Numbered from the stretch's first letter, positions 18,459 through 28,191 are shown. The stretch is 53,381 nt of DNA from CAYQMF01 sp964418595 (GCA_964418595.1 CAYQMF010000033.1:1-53381); one strand, 5' to 3'. Notes: a model not told the origin generated them from the letters alone. Numbers and translations are program-made.

Positions 18459-19678
18459 GATTCGTCGTCGTCGCTGCCCCGGCTGCGCGAACCCGGGCGG
18501 CGGGGCGCCGGGCTCCAGCGGTTCGCGGTGAGGCACTTGATCAACATGGTCGCGTAGGCGCCGCGCGGCAGCGCGAACGCCAGGGTCGCAGCCAGGGCGC
18601 GCGAGCCACGGTCGCGCTTGACCTGTGCGACCCGGGGATCGTCCGGCTTCACCACCGTCGACCGCAGTTCGGTGCGCAGCTCGAGCCCGGGCAGTGCGTG
18701 CTCCTCGCATGCCTGCACGCCGACTTCCTCGCGTCGCAGCACCGCGTCCAACGCGGCGCGGTAGCTCGGCTCGCCGCCGGTGAGGCCGACGCCGAACATC
18801 GGCGCGTCGATGCCGGCGATGCGCGCAGCGGCAGCCGGAGTGAGGCGGCGCCACGCGCGCAGGCGACCGAGTTCCGTCCAGATCTCGGCGGTCTCGTCGG
18901 CCGGCACCTCGCGGCGCAGCCAACGGCTGAGCGCGCGGTTCCAGAGGTAGCTCTGGTAGGCGAAGGCGTGGATCAGCTTCTGCCGCTCCGGCAGGCCGGC
19001 CAGCGCGCCGGCGAAGTCGCGCCCGTCGCGGAGGAGGGCTCCGAACACGCGACGCCACTGCGGCCCGCGCGCGATCGCCGCGCACGCGTCCCAGTCGCCC
19101 CACTTCTCGCGCAGGATGCGCTTGAGCTTCACGTCGCCGCTGATCGCGCGCGGCGACGGCGTGGCGATGAGCGTGCGCAGCGCCGCCTCGTAGTCGCCGT
19201 GCAGGACGTCGCGCATGATGAAACCCTGGCCGTGCTTCACGCAGCCGAAGCGCTGGTCGTCGAAGTAGTTGACGAAGCCCGTGGCGCGCACGTCCGCCAA
19301 CCGCTCCTGCAGGCGGTCGAGTTCGGCGTCGTCCAGTTCGCGCAGCACGATCTCGAATGCGTTGCCCCGGCTCTGCTTGCTGCTGATCGGTTCGCGCGCG
19401 CGACCGTCGAAGGTCACCTGCAGGTCGGGCCGGTCGAACTCGAGCCGCCGCCCGCGCACGCTGATCCACTGCTCGGTCACGCCCTGCCGGTCCTTCAGGC
19501 CTGCGAACGCGATGTCGCGGCGGCTGACGCCGGTGATGCGGGCCAGCTCCGTGAGCGCTTGCAGCGTGTCGAGCTTCTCCTTGCGCAGCCGGTGCACGTA
19601 GTGCTGGCCGCGCGGATCCTGCTCGTAGTCGAGCAGTTCGCGGACACGGAAGTCGTCGGGCTTGACCTTGAGTCGCAT
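18455..19678 (-). CDS. truD: tRNA pseudouridine(13) synthase TruD
   Basis: Cytoplasmic enzyme that converts U13 of tRNA-Glu and some other tRNAs to pseudouridine. The protein has 407 residues from ATG 19678. It begins with the TruD lead MRLKVKPDDFRVRELLDY, keeps the catalytic Asp63 in GLKDRQGVT, and later has the family blocks SRGNAFEIVLR, GFVNYFDDQRFG and HAFAYQSYLWNRALS, followed by the insertion domain. The C-terminus is Arg/Ser/Asp-rich (SRGSDDDES), which looks like a disordered tail. It overlaps mtnP by ATGA. The pairing of a tRNA modification enzyme with a methylthioadenosine phosphorylase has no obvious pathway logic; a tRNA-Glu gene, a natural TruD substrate, lies 5 kb away. Confidence 0.96.
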   Translation of the reverse strand: MRLKVKPDDFRVRELLDYEQDPRGQHYVHRLRKEKLDTLQALTELARITGVSRRDIAFAGLKDRQGVTEQWISVRGRRLEFDRPDLQVTFDGRAREPISSKQSRGNAFEIVLRELDDAELDRLQERLADVRATGFVNYFDDQRFGCVKHGQGFIMRDVLHGDYEAALRTLIATPSPRAISGDVKLKRILREKWGDWDACAAIARGPQWRRVFGALLRDGRDFAGALAGLPERQKLIHAFAYQSYLWNRALSRWLRREVPADETAEIWTELGRLRAWRRLTPAAAARIAGIDAPMFGVGLTGGEPSYRAALDAVLRREEVGVQACEEHALPGLELRTELRSTVVKPDDPRVAQVKRDRGSRALAATLAFALPRGAYATMLIKCLTANRWSPAPRRPGSRSRGSDDDES

Positions 19679-19767
19679 CGGGGCACGCCCGGCATCGACC
19701 GCGGCGGGCGGACATTCTGGCGCCCCCGGCGGTGGTCGCAACCCGACAAATGGCGAGTTCGCGGTCG

Positions 19768-20697
19768 CTACCGCTCCGCGCGCCGCAGGGTCGTGAGCGT
19801 GACCTCCAGGTCGCGCGGCAGCGGGACTTCCACCTTCAGCTCGGGCTCGCCAGGGCGCTCGAGCCGGACGAGATCGGCGTGCAGGAAGAGCCTGGCCAAC
19901 AGCGGGCGCTCGACGACGCCCTCGCGGGCCTTGTAGCGACGCTTGAGGTCGGACACGCGCAACTCCGCATTCGCCCCGTAGTCGAGATCGCCGACGATCG
20001 GGTGCCGGGCGCCGGCAAGGTGGGCGCGGAGCTGGTGACCGCGCTCGGTGCGGGGTCGCGCCCGCACCAAGGTGTGGCGGCGGAAGCGCTCGACGACCGC
20101 GACCTCGGTCGTGGCCGCCCGCGCCCCCTTGGCATCGGCATCGACCGCGCGTACGAACCCGCGCCGCCGGCGATCGGGACCGAGCGGACGCTCGATGCGC
20201 GTGGCGTCCCCGGCGACGACGCCCTCGACCAGGGCGAGCCACTCGACGATCAGGTCGCCGGCCGCGAACGACGCCTCCAGGGCGGCGATCGGCCCCCGAG
20301 CGAAGACGACCGCCCCCGACGCTTCCGCCTCGACCCGCAGCACCGGTCGCAGCTCCGGGCCCACGCCGAGCGCCTCGACCGCGGCCGCGTCGAAGCGGGC
20401 GCCGTGCGCCTTCGCCGCGACCACGAGCTCGGCGTCGACGTGGATCGCGCGCCAGGCCGTCTCCGCCGGCGGCGCGTGCCGGCGCGGTGCGTCTTCGGAG
20501 TGCCGCACCTCGACGATGTCGCCGGGCTTCAGCCGCCGCCGCGCATCGCCAGGCAGGAAGTTCACGCGCACGCCACCGGCCTGGATCAGGCGGCGCCAGT
20601 ACGTGCGGTGGATCTCCGGCCAACGGCGCTCGAGAAAGTCGCCGAGCGTGATCGGAGCTTCGCCTTCGGCGACTTCGAGCTGTTCGCGGGCGGGCAA
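19768..20697 (-). CDS. RluA-family pseudouridine synthase-like protein, catalytic Asp replaced
   Basis: RluA/RluD-type protein with an N-terminal S4-like RNA-binding domain (TYWRRLIQAGGVRVNFLPGDARRRLKPGD) and a synthase fold ending in RTERGHQLRAHLAGARHPIVGDLDYG, which matches the family's R-THQIR and GDxxYG blocks. In active members the catalytic Asp lies in HRLDxxTSG. Here the equivalent reads LRVEAEASGAVVFA, so Asp is replaced by Glu (codon 20329-20331) and the preceding HRL is altered. The nucleotide-contact segment near VVAAKAHGARFD is also atypical for the usual DKPAG block. The start is uncertain: TTG at 20697 gives about 309 residues; CTG at 20733, overlapping the epimerase stop, is possible. 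It may have become an RNA-binding protein without isomerase activity. Confidence 0.78.
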   Translation of the reverse strand: MPAREQLEVAEGEAPITLGDFLERRWPEIHRTYWRRLIQAGGVRVNFLPGDARRRLKPGDIVEVRHSEDAPRRHAPPAETAWRAIHVDAELVVAAKAHGARFDAAAVEALGVGPELRPVLRVEAEASGAVVFARGPIAALEASFAAGDLIVEWLALVEGVVAGDATRIERPLGPDRRRRGFVRAVDADAKGARAATTEVAVVERFRRHTLVRARPRTERGHQLRAHLAGARHPIVGDLDYGANAELRVSDLKRRYKAREGVVERPLLARLFLHADLVRLERPGEPELKVEVPLPRDLEVTLTTLRRAER

Positions 20698-20729
20698 GGG
20701 CCGGACAGGATAGCGCGGTCGCGACCCGA

Positions 20730-21701
<972 letters not shown>

Positions 21702-21852
21702 GCGGGCCTGTGGCTCCTACGCTGTCCGCGTCCCCCGATCTCATAGCGCCGGACGCACCCCAAGACCAACGTCGGCCTCGAGACCGTCCCCCGCCGTGCC
21801 GCCTCGCCCACCTCGATCCGCGCGCGATCCGCGCTCCCCCAAGTCGGCCGCC

Positions 21853-23070
21853 TTGCGCGGTGGCGGCGAGCGCACGGCGGGCTGGCAACGGGAAGCGGGG
21901 TCGTCATCGCGGGCCGAGAGACGCTCCCCGGAGCTGTTTCTTGCGTGCCTTCCCGGGCTCGAGCCGTGGCTCGACCGCGAACTCGCGGAGCTGGACCTGC
22001 CAAGGCCCCTCGGGACCGAACCCGGCGGCGTGACCCTGCCCGGAGACGAGCGCACGATCGTGCGCGCCAACCTCGAACTCGGCCTCGCGTCGCGCGCCCT
22101 GCTCCGGGTCGGCGACATGCACTGCCGCAGTCTCGGCGAACTGATCCGCAAGACCGCGCGCCTGCCGTGGGGCGAGTGGCTGGCGCCTGGACCGGTGCGC
22201 GTGCGCGCGGAGAGCCGCCGCTCCCGCCTCTACCACCGCGACGCCATCGCGGAGCGCGTCGCCGCGGGCATCGCGCTGGCGCTCGGCACTGCGCCCGACG
22301 CGGCGGCGGACGACACGGCACCCAGTGTGCTCGCGCGCTTCGTCGATGACCACTGCACCCTGTCGATCGACACGTCCGGGCGTCCGCTCCACGAGCGCGG
22401 CTACCGGCTCGAGCCCGGCCATGCCCCGCTGCGGGAAGACGTCGCGCGCGCCCTCGTGTTGGCGTCGGGGTGGGACCGGGTTTCGCCCCTGCTCGATCCG
22501 TTCGCCGGGTCCGGCACGATCGTCATCGAGGCCGCGCTGCTGGCACGGCGCATGCCGCCGGGCGCGACGCGCGCGTTCGCCTACGAAGCGACGCGCCTCT
22601 GCCGGCCCGACGTGGTGGCCGAGGTGCGCGCCGCGGCCCTGGCGCGCGTTGCTGTCGGCGCCCCACCCTTGTTCGGCTCCGATCGCAGCGAAGAGGCGAC
22701 GGCGATCGCCGCGCGCAACGCCGCTCGCGCCGGCGTCGCGGATGCCGTCCGGTTCGTTGCCGCGCCGCTGTCGCGCACGCCGCTCGCCGCGGAGCTGCCG
22801 CGAGCCGGTGCCGTGGCGAGCAATCCGCCGCTGGGTCGGAGGCTCGGGTCGCCGGAGGCGCTGGCGAACCTCTACCGCGCGCTCGGGCGCTGGCTCGAGG
22901 CAGCGCCGGCGACCTGCGGAATCGCGATCCTCAGTGCCGACCGCCGGCTCACCCTGAAGACCGGGATCCCGCTGACGACCGCGTTCCTCGTCGACCCGGG
23001 CGGGATGAAGGTGCGCGCGCTCGTGCGCGGGGTCAGCGGCGCGACTCCCCGTCCTTCCCCTTCTCCTTGA
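21853..23070 (+). CDS. RlmL-like THUMP-domain RNA methyltransferase
   Basis: SAM-dependent methyltransferase of the RlmL/TrmN family, which modifies guanines or adenines in 23S rRNA or tRNA. It has the family order: a ferredoxin-like/THUMP N-terminal part (ELFLACLPGLEPWLDRELAEL, then RALLRVGDMHCRSLGELIRKT), the linker GRPLHERGYRLE, and a class I methyltransferase core with motif I DPFAGSGTIVIEAALLARRM. Motif IV reads SNPPLGRRLG; the usual residue after NPP is Tyr, so Leu here is unusual. The start is uncertain: TTG 21853 is given; GTG 21796 and ATG 21700 are in frame, but the latter would lie on top of the divergent epimerase start. It overlaps the stop of the PDZ gene by 38 bases. Confidence 0.82.
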   Translation: MRGGGERTAGWQREAGSSSRAERRSPELFLACLPGLEPWLDRELAELDLPRPLGTEPGGVTLPGDERTIVRANLELGLASRALLRVGDMHCRSLGELIRKTARLPWGEWLAPGPVRVRAESRRSRLYHRDAIAERVAAGIALALGTAPDAAADDTAPSVLARFVDDHCTLSIDTSGRPLHERGYRLEPGHAPLREDVARALVLASGWDRVSPLLDPFAGSGTIVIEAALLARRMPPGATRAFAYEATRLCRPDVVAEVRAAALARVAVGAPPLFGSDRSEEATAIAARNAARAGVADAVRFVAAPLSRTPLAAELPRAGAVASNPPLGRRLGSPEALANLYRALGRWLEAAPATCGIAILSADRRLTLKTGIPLTTAFLVDPGGMKVRALVRGVSGATPRPSPSP

Positions 23071-24463
23071 CGAGTTCGCGCAGGACTTCGCGCAGTGCGC
23101 GGATCTCCTCGCGCAGAGCGCGCACCTCGTTCTCGAGGTCGCGCTCACCCGACTTGGCCTTCGCTTCCGGCTTCGGCTCCGGCCTGGTCTTCGCCTCCGG
23201 CTTCGCCTCGGCGATCGGCGGCCTCGCCACCTCGATCACCCGAGTGGGCGCGGCCTGGCTCGCGGCACCGCGAGCGGCCATCGCCTTGGCGCGCATCGCG
23301 TCGAACCGCTCCACCAACACCTCCGGCGGCTGGTAGCCCTCGATCGCGCCGAGCTTCTTGCCCTGCGGATCGAGCCCGACCAGGTGCGGGATCTGCTGCA
23401 CGTTGAACTCGTCGGCGATCCGACCGTCGCGATCGGTGTCGACCCAGATCACGGCGACGTCGTGCAGCGCTTTCTTGACACGCTCGTCGTCGAGGCTGCG
23501 GCGCAGGGCCTTGGTGCCGGAGTCCCAGTCGGCGCCGAAGACGAGGAGCACGGGCTGCTTGCCACGGGCCGCGCGGAGGGCGCTGCCCACATCGCCGCGG
23601 GCGCTCGCCTCAACCGCCGCGGCTTTGCGCGGCGCGGCTTGCTCGCGGACGACGATCCGATCCGGACCCGGCTTCGCCACGCTCTCCGGCGCGCGGTCGC
23701 GCGCCTCTCCGGGTGCGGAGCCGAGCACGACGTCGACGGAGCGCGTCTTGCCATCCGACCGCACCTGGATGGTGATCTTCTGACCGGCGCGCAAACGAGT
23801 CATCGCTGCGTCGATGTCGTCGAGACTCGAGATCTTCGCGTCGCCGATCGCGGCGATGACGCTGCCCGCGGTCAGACCGGCTTTGGCGGCGGGACTGTCG
23901 GCGAGCACTTCGCCGATGCGGACGCCCGCGTCCGCGGCCTCGAGGGCGACACCGAGGAACGGACGCCCTCCGGTGTGGGGCTTCTCGGCGTGCTCGCGTT
24001 CCTTCGCTTTCTCCGCGGCCTCGGCCTTGGCCTTCTCGGCCTTGGCCTTCTCGGCGGCGGCCGCCTTGGCCGCCCGCTCCGCGTCGAGCCTCGCCTTCTC
24101 GGCCTGCTCCGTTTCCTCGCTGCGACTGCGCGCCGCCTCGGCGTCCGCCGGACGCGTACCGAGCTTGACCTCGATCACCTGGTTCTTCCCGTCGCGACGA
24201 ACCGTGAGCTTCACCTTGCTCCCCGCCTCCTTGCCGCCAACTGCCTCGACCACGCCTTCGACCGTGGTCAGCTCCTGACCATCGATCGCCAGAAGCACGT
24301 CGCCGGCGCGAACACCTGCCTTGTCGGCAGGCGAGTCGGCGACCACCTCGGTGACGGCCGGGCGACCGTCCTCCGACTCGCCGAGAAACACACCCAGCCA
24401 ACCGGGGGCGATGCCGGCGGCGAGGAGAAGGAACGGAAGAAGGAGAGTCTTGCAGAGGGTCAT
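23033..24463 (-). CDS. Periplasmic PDZ-coiled coil-PDZ-thioredoxin-fold protein
   Basis: Exported protein of 476 residues with a signal peptide (LLLPFLLLAAGIAPG). Two PDZ domains (about residues 24-105, with GVFLGESEDGRPAVTEVV and GVRAGDVLLAIDGQEL; about 170-250, with FLGVALEAADAGVRIGEVL) are joined by a highly charged Ala/Lys/Glu helix. A thioredoxin-like domain follows (PVLLVFGADWDSGTKALRRS, then FNVQQIPHLVGLDPQGK). It has no CxxC motif, so redox activity is unlikely and a binding or chaperone role is more probable. The C-terminus is another Lys/Glu/Arg coiled coil. The start is ATG 24463, preceded by a clear Shine-Dalgarno site at 24472-24477. PDZ pairs of this kind often recruit misfolded or C-terminally tagged proteins. 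Confidence 0.88.
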   Translation of the reverse strand: MTLCKTLLLPFLLLAAGIAPGWLGVFLGESEDGRPAVTEVVADSPADKAGVRAGDVLLAIDGQELTTVEGVVEAVGGKEAGSKVKLTVRRDGKNQVIEVKLGTRPADAEAARSRSEETEQAEKARLDAERAAKAAAAEKAKAEKAKAEAAEKAKEREHAEKPHTGGRPFLGVALEAADAGVRIGEVLADSPAAKAGLTAGSVIAAIGDAKISSLDDIDAAMTRLRAGQKITIQVRSDGKTRSVDVVLGSAPGEARDRAPESVAKPGPDRIVVREQAAPRKAAAVEASARGDVGSALRAARGKQPVLLVFGADWDSGTKALRRSLDDERVKKALHDVAVIWVDTDRDGRIADEFNVQQIPHLVGLDPQGKKLGAIEGYQPPEVLVERFDAMRAKAMAARGAASQAAPTRVIEVARPPIAEAKPEAKTRPEPKPEAKAKSGERDLENEVRALREEIRALREVLRELVKEKGKDGESRR

Positions 24464-24471
24464 GGCGATGG

Positions 24472-24477
24472 CTCCTT
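24472..24477 (-). promoter_or_regulatory. Shine-Dalgarno site of the PDZ protein gene
   Basis: On the minus strand AAGGAG lies 8 bases before the ATG at 24463. It fixes the start of the PDZ/thioredoxin-fold gene among several open in-frame upstream positions. Confidence 0.75.
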
Positions 24478-24617
24478 GGACAGGCTCGAACGCAGCGGGC
24501 GCCCGGTGCGAGAGAAGGGACGGAATATACGTCGGCGCTCCGGGCCCGGCGGGGACTCCGTCAGGGGCGTGTTTTCCGACGCAGCACGGGCGACGGGCGA
24601 ACTTTTGCGCCGGCGGC

Positions 24618-24646
24618 TTGCAGCCCGTGCGGCCAGCCGCTACAGA
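24618..24646 (+). promoter_or_regulatory. Possible promoter of tRNA-Glu
   Basis: TTGCAG (24618-24623) and TACAGA (24641-24646) are separated by 17 bases and end 15 bases before the tRNA. Each matches the sigma-70 consensus at only about three of six positions, so this is a weak candidate. Confidence 0.3.
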
Positions 24647-24661
24647 AGGCGCCCCTTGGAC

Positions 24662-24737
24662 GCCCCCTTCGTCTAGCGGTCCAGGATACGTGGTTCTCAG
24701 CCATGTGACACGGGTTCGAGTCCCGTAGGGGGTACCA
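24662..24737 (+). tRNA. tRNA-Glu (anticodon CTC)
   Basis: A 76-nt tRNA folds in a full cloverleaf. The acceptor stem is GCCCCCT paired with AGGGGGT (a G-U pair at 1-72), followed by the discriminator A and an encoded CCA. The anticodon stem is CGTGG/CCATG with loop TTCTCAG, giving anticodon CTC for glutamate. The T arm is CGGGTTCGAGTCCCG. It stands alone, with a terminator hairpin 8 bases beyond. Confidence 0.95.
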
Positions 24738-24744
24738 GACGCAC

Positions 24745-24769
24745 GGCCCGGTGCCATCGGCACCGGGCC
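24745..24769 (+). terminator. Terminator hairpin of tRNA-Glu
   Basis: A perfect 11-bp stem (ggcccggtgcc / ggcaccgggcc) with a 3-base loop begins 7 bases after the tRNA. No T-run follows, so termination may be Rho-assisted or serve mainly for 3'-end processing. Confidence 0.6.
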
Positions 24770-24824
24770 CGTCGCTTCCCGCTCGAGCCGCATGCCGATC
24801 GTCCCGATCGGTCGATGATGACCC

Positions 24825-25913
24825 ATGGCGTGGCGTCGCCGCGAGGACCTCGAAGACCAAGAACTCCGCGACCTCTCGCACCTCGCTGCGCAGAGCCGCA
24901 ACTCGGGTGGTCGACGAAGTCCGGAGCCGGAAGACCCGCTGCGCACGGCCTTCCAGCGCGACCGCGATCGGATCATCCACTCCGCGGCATTCCGCCGCCT
25001 GCAGCACAAGACCCAGGTCGTCGCCGCGTTCGAGGGCGATCACTACCGGACACGCATGGCGCACACCCTCGAGGTCGCGCAGATGTCGCGTTCCGTGGCC
25101 GGTGCGCTCCTCGTCAACGGCGACCTGTGCGAGGCCATCGCGCTCGCGCACGACCTCGGCCATCCGCCGTTCGGGCATGTCGGCGAGGAAGCGCTCGACG
25201 AACTGATGCAGGGGCACGGCGGGTTCCGCCACAACGCGCAAGGTGCGCGCATCGTGGATGTGCTCGAGGACCGCTACGGCACCGGCTACGGTCTGAACCT
25301 CACGCTCGCGACGCGCCGCTCGCTGCTCAAGGGCGCCATCCCCGCCGGCTTCCCGCTCAGCGGCGATCTCGTACCCAAGCAACCGCCGCCGTTCGAGGCG
25401 CATCTCGTCGACCTCTGCGACAAGATCGCCTACCTGTGCCACGACCTCGACGACGGCGTGCGCGCCGGAGCCTTTCCGATCGGCGCCGCCGACGAACTAC
25501 GACTGTGGCGACTTGCGGCGAGCCGCGCCCGCCCAGGCTCGCGGCACCGCGTGGTCAGCGAGATGGTCCACCTCCTCATCCATGATCTCGTCGAGACGAC
25601 CTCGGCGGCGATGGAGCGCGCCCGACCGACGGACGCGATCCGACCGGCGCACAGCCCGGACATGACCGTGCTGGCGCAGGACGTGCTCGCCTTCCTGCGC
25701 GAACGGTTCTACCGCTCTGCGGCGGTGTTGGCGGTGATGCACGACGGTGGCGCTCGCATCCGCACCGCCTTCTCACGACTCTGCCACAGCCCGGATCGAC
25801 TGCCGAGCGGAGCCGTCGAGCGCATCGCCCGCGATGGGATCGAGCGTGCCGTGTGCGATCACATCGCCGGCATGACCGATCGCTTCCTGCTGCGCTTCAC
25901 GTCGACGCCCTGA
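24825..25913 (+). CDS. dgt: dGTP triphosphohydrolase-like HD-domain protein
   Basis: Cytoplasmic HD-superfamily enzyme of 362 residues that removes triphosphate from dGTP or other dNTPs. The start is ATG 24825. The metal-binding residues are His80 (RTRMAHTLEV), His109-Asp110 (LAHDLGHPPFGH) and a later Asp in VDLCDKIAYLCHDLDDG. The N-terminus carries the family lead PLRTAFQRDRDRIIHSAAFRRLQHKTQVV in split form, with the Arg and Gln residues that contact nucleotide. The length fits the shorter deoxyguanosinetriphosphate triphosphohydrolase-like proteins rather than the 505-residue E. coli Dgt. Its 3' end overlaps the convergent glycosyltransferase stop by 17 bases. Confidence 0.92.
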   Translation: MAWRRREDLEDQELRDLSHLAAQSRNSGGRRSPEPEDPLRTAFQRDRDRIIHSAAFRRLQHKTQVVAAFEGDHYRTRMAHTLEVAQMSRSVAGALLVNGDLCEAIALAHDLGHPPFGHVGEEALDELMQGHGGFRHNAQGARIVDVLEDRYGTGYGLNLTLATRRSLLKGAIPAGFPLSGDLVPKQPPPFEAHLVDLCDKIAYLCHDLDDGVRAGAFPIGAADELRLWRLAASRARPGSRHRVVSEMVHLLIHDLVETTSAAMERARPTDAIRPAHSPDMTVLAQDVLAFLRERFYRSAAVLAVMHDGGARIRTAFSRLCHSPDRLPSGAVERIARDGIERAVCDHIAGMTDRFLLRFTSTP

Positions 25914-27009
25914 CCCGGAGCAGGCGGACGAACAGATCCTCCATGCCCTGCGCCATGCGCGCGGCGGTGAACAAGCGTGCGGTGCGCGATGCCCCCGCCT
26001 CCCCCATCGAATCGCGGAGCGCCGCGTCGGCGAGAAGGCGCCCGAGACTCGCCGCGATCGCGGCGGCATCGCCCGGTGGCACGACCTCACCGGTTGCGCC
26101 GTGTTCGACGATCTCCGGCAACCCGCCGACGTCGCTCACCACGAGCGGCAGACCCGCGGCGCTGGCTTCCAGGCAGGCGTTGCTCAGGCCTTCATGGAAC
26201 GACGGCATGCAGAACACGTCGGTCGCCGCATACAGCTGCTGCACGGGGCGGATCGCCCCGGGCACACGGACCCGCGCCTGCAACCCGAGCGCGTGGATCC
26301 TGGCCAGCAGTTCCTCGCGCTGGTCGCCCTCGCCGGCAAGGACGAGGATCGCGTGCGGGAACCGTGCGGCGAGCGCGACGAAGGCGTCGAGGAGCACCAT
26401 CAGCCCCTTGCGCGGGCGCAGGCTCGCAGCGCAGCTAACGACCAGGGCATCCTCGGGGAGGCCGAGGGCAGCGCGCGCGCCACGACGATCTGCACGCAGT
26501 CCCTGCCAGGGGGCGAGGTCGATGCCCTCGTGCACGAGCGTCACGTTCGCCTCTGCCACGCCCGCCGCGAGCACCCGGCGTCGCACCGACTCACAGTTCG
26601 CAACCACGTGATCGACGAGGCGCCGGTATCGGCCGCCGCGCCAGAAACCCGGGCCGATCGGGTAGTCGATGCGTCGCGTCGTGATCCGCAGCGGGACGCG
26701 AAGGCCGCGCGCGGCCAGGCCGGCCCACAACAGTGAGCGCCCGCATCCGAAGTGCAGCACATCGGGCGCGCTGAGTCTGATCGCGCGGCGGATGCCACGC
26801 CACATGCCGATCGACCACGGCGAACGCAACGGGGCATGCAGCACGGTGGCGCCGAGGCGCCGGGCCACCGGATCGAACTTCGCCCCCGGCAGCAGGAGCA
26901 ACGTGTTCCGATGGCCGCGCGTCTGCAGGTGTGCGACGAGATGCTCGAGTTGCACTTCGCCGCCGGAGTATCCACGCTCGGCGAGAACGTGGAGCAGGCG
27001 CACGCTCAC
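25897..27009 (-). CDS. Glycosyltransferase family 4 (LPS-core-like cluster)
   Basis: GT-B fold glycosyltransferase of 370 residues acting at the cytoplasmic face of the inner membrane. The N-terminal acceptor domain has the SGGEVQLEHLVAHL lead, which corresponds to the GG-x-E-x-H block. The C-terminal donor domain has SLRPRKGLMVLLDAF, LAGEGDQREEL and the EGLSNACLEASAAGLP block that contains the donor-binding Glu. Start GTG at 27009 immediately follows the TAG of the CgeB-like gene (no gap), so it is the last gene of a six-gene operon. Donor sugar and acceptor cannot be told from sequence. It converges on the dGTPase gene. Confidence 0.9.
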   Translation of the reverse strand: MSVRLLHVLAERGYSGGEVQLEHLVAHLQTRGHRNTLLLLPGAKFDPVARRLGATVLHAPLRSPWSIGMWRGIRRAIRLSAPDVLHFGCGRSLLWAGLAARGLRVPLRITTRRIDYPIGPGFWRGGRYRRLVDHVVANCESVRRRVLAAGVAEANVTLVHEGIDLAPWQGLRADRRGARAALGLPEDALVVSCAASLRPRKGLMVLLDAFVALAARFPHAILVLAGEGDQREELLARIHALGLQARVRVPGAIRPVQQLYAATDVFCMPSFHEGLSNACLEASAAGLPLVVSDVGGLPEIVEHGATGEVVPPGDAAAIAASLGRLLADAALRDSMGEAGASRTARLFTAARMAQGMEDLFVRLLRVRAST

Positions 27010-28191
27010 CTACCGGTGCTTCGCGTGACCGTTGTGCGTGCCGTTCGCCACCGGCATCACACCGGCGCCGTTCGTGCCGCTGGGTCTCCGCGCCACACCG
27101 GCCTGCGGGATGACCCCCTCGACGCGCTTCTCCCACTCGTCCGGCGATGCCTCGCCGCGCTGGTATGCGAGGATGCGGCCGATGCGGTTGTAGTACTGGT
27201 GCTCGTCGTGCGCGAGGCGGCAGCCAGCCTCCGCGATGCGCACGCGCTCTCTCTCGTGCCCGAGGAAGTACCCGATGCGCTCGATGCACTCGTCCGCGTC
27301 GTGGTACCACGCGAGGTGCTCGCCGTTCTGCAGCACCGTCTCGAGCCCCGGGATGTAGTGCGTGAGGTGGAACCCACGGCACGCCAGCGACAACCAGGTG
27401 CGGTTGCTGAAGTACAGCGGGTCGTCATTGAACTGGTTGAGGCCGAGCACGATGCGCGACGATGCGCACAGTTTGCGGAAGCCGCGCGCGCGCACCGGCT
27501 CACGCACCCGCAACTGCGGGTTGGCGGCCAGCCAGGGCTCCCAGCCCAGACCGTAGATCTCGGTGTCGAACTTCGCACTCACCTGCGTGAGCAACTCGAC
27601 GCGCTGACCATGCGCGCCGGGCCCCCCGATGAACACGACGTCGCGCTTGCACGCGGCAGCGGGCTCCGGGTGATGGAAGCGGGACGAGAACCCGCTCATC
27701 AAGAACGTCACGTTCGAAACGCCGTGCTCGCGCAGCAGCGGGATGCGCGCCGGGTTGCTGGTGCAGACCAGATCCGCGTGCCGCATGTACTGGATGTGTT
27801 CGTCCGTGATGTCGTGCATGGCCTCCTCCACCCACAACACGACGGGTACTTCGCGGCGCATCTCGATCAGCAGGTCGAGCGGCAGGTCGCGGCAGAACAC
27901 GAGCACGAGGTCGGGACGGAACCGACGGAAGGTCCGGCGCACCCAGGCATGGGCCATGCCCGGACGCTTCAGCCAACGGCGCAGGGTGGCGTAGTTCTGC
28001 CACTTGACCGCGAGCCCGTGCCGCTGGATCCCATCGACGAGGGCGCCCGTGCAGCGGGTGCGCGACATGTTCTTCCCGAAGAACAGCACGCGCTCGATCG
28101 GACGATGGAGCCTCGGAGATGACGCCTGGGCCGCCACCGGAGTTGGAGACCCCACTCGGCCAGGTCCCGCGTCTGCTGCAAGCATCGTCAT
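27010..28191 (-). CDS. CgeB-like glycosyltransferase
   Basis: Protein of 393 residues of the CgeB/DUF3880 type, a GT-B fold group found in spore-coat, O-antigen and glycan-maturation clusters. Recognisable blocks are RVLFFGKNMSR at the N-terminus, FRPDLVLVFCRDLPLDLL, ADLVCTSNPARIPLLREHG, and the C-terminal GLNQFNDDPLYFSNRTWLSLACRGFHLT, followed by GYFLGHERERVRIAEAG, which matches the CgeB_1 domain. The start, ATG 28191, overlaps the stop of the WaaP-like gene as ATGA. The C-terminus (NGTHNGHAKHR) is low-complexity. The cluster context suggests a sugar transfer step in LPS-core or another surface glycan. Confidence 0.82.
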   Translation of the reverse strand: MTMLAADAGPGRVGSPTPVAAQASSPRLHRPIERVLFFGKNMSRTRCTGALVDGIQRHGLAVKWQNYATLRRWLKRPGMAHAWVRRTFRRFRPDLVLVFCRDLPLDLLIEMRREVPVVLWVEEAMHDITDEHIQYMRHADLVCTSNPARIPLLREHGVSNVTFLMSGFSSRFHHPEPAAACKRDVVFIGGPGAHGQRVELLTQVSAKFDTEIYGLGWEPWLAANPQLRVREPVRARGFRKLCASSRIVLGLNQFNDDPLYFSNRTWLSLACRGFHLTHYIPGLETVLQNGEHLAWYHDADECIERIGYFLGHERERVRIAEAGCRLAHDEHQYYNRIGRILAYQRGEASPDEWEKRVEGVIPQAGVARRPSGTNGAGVMPVANGTHNGHAKHR

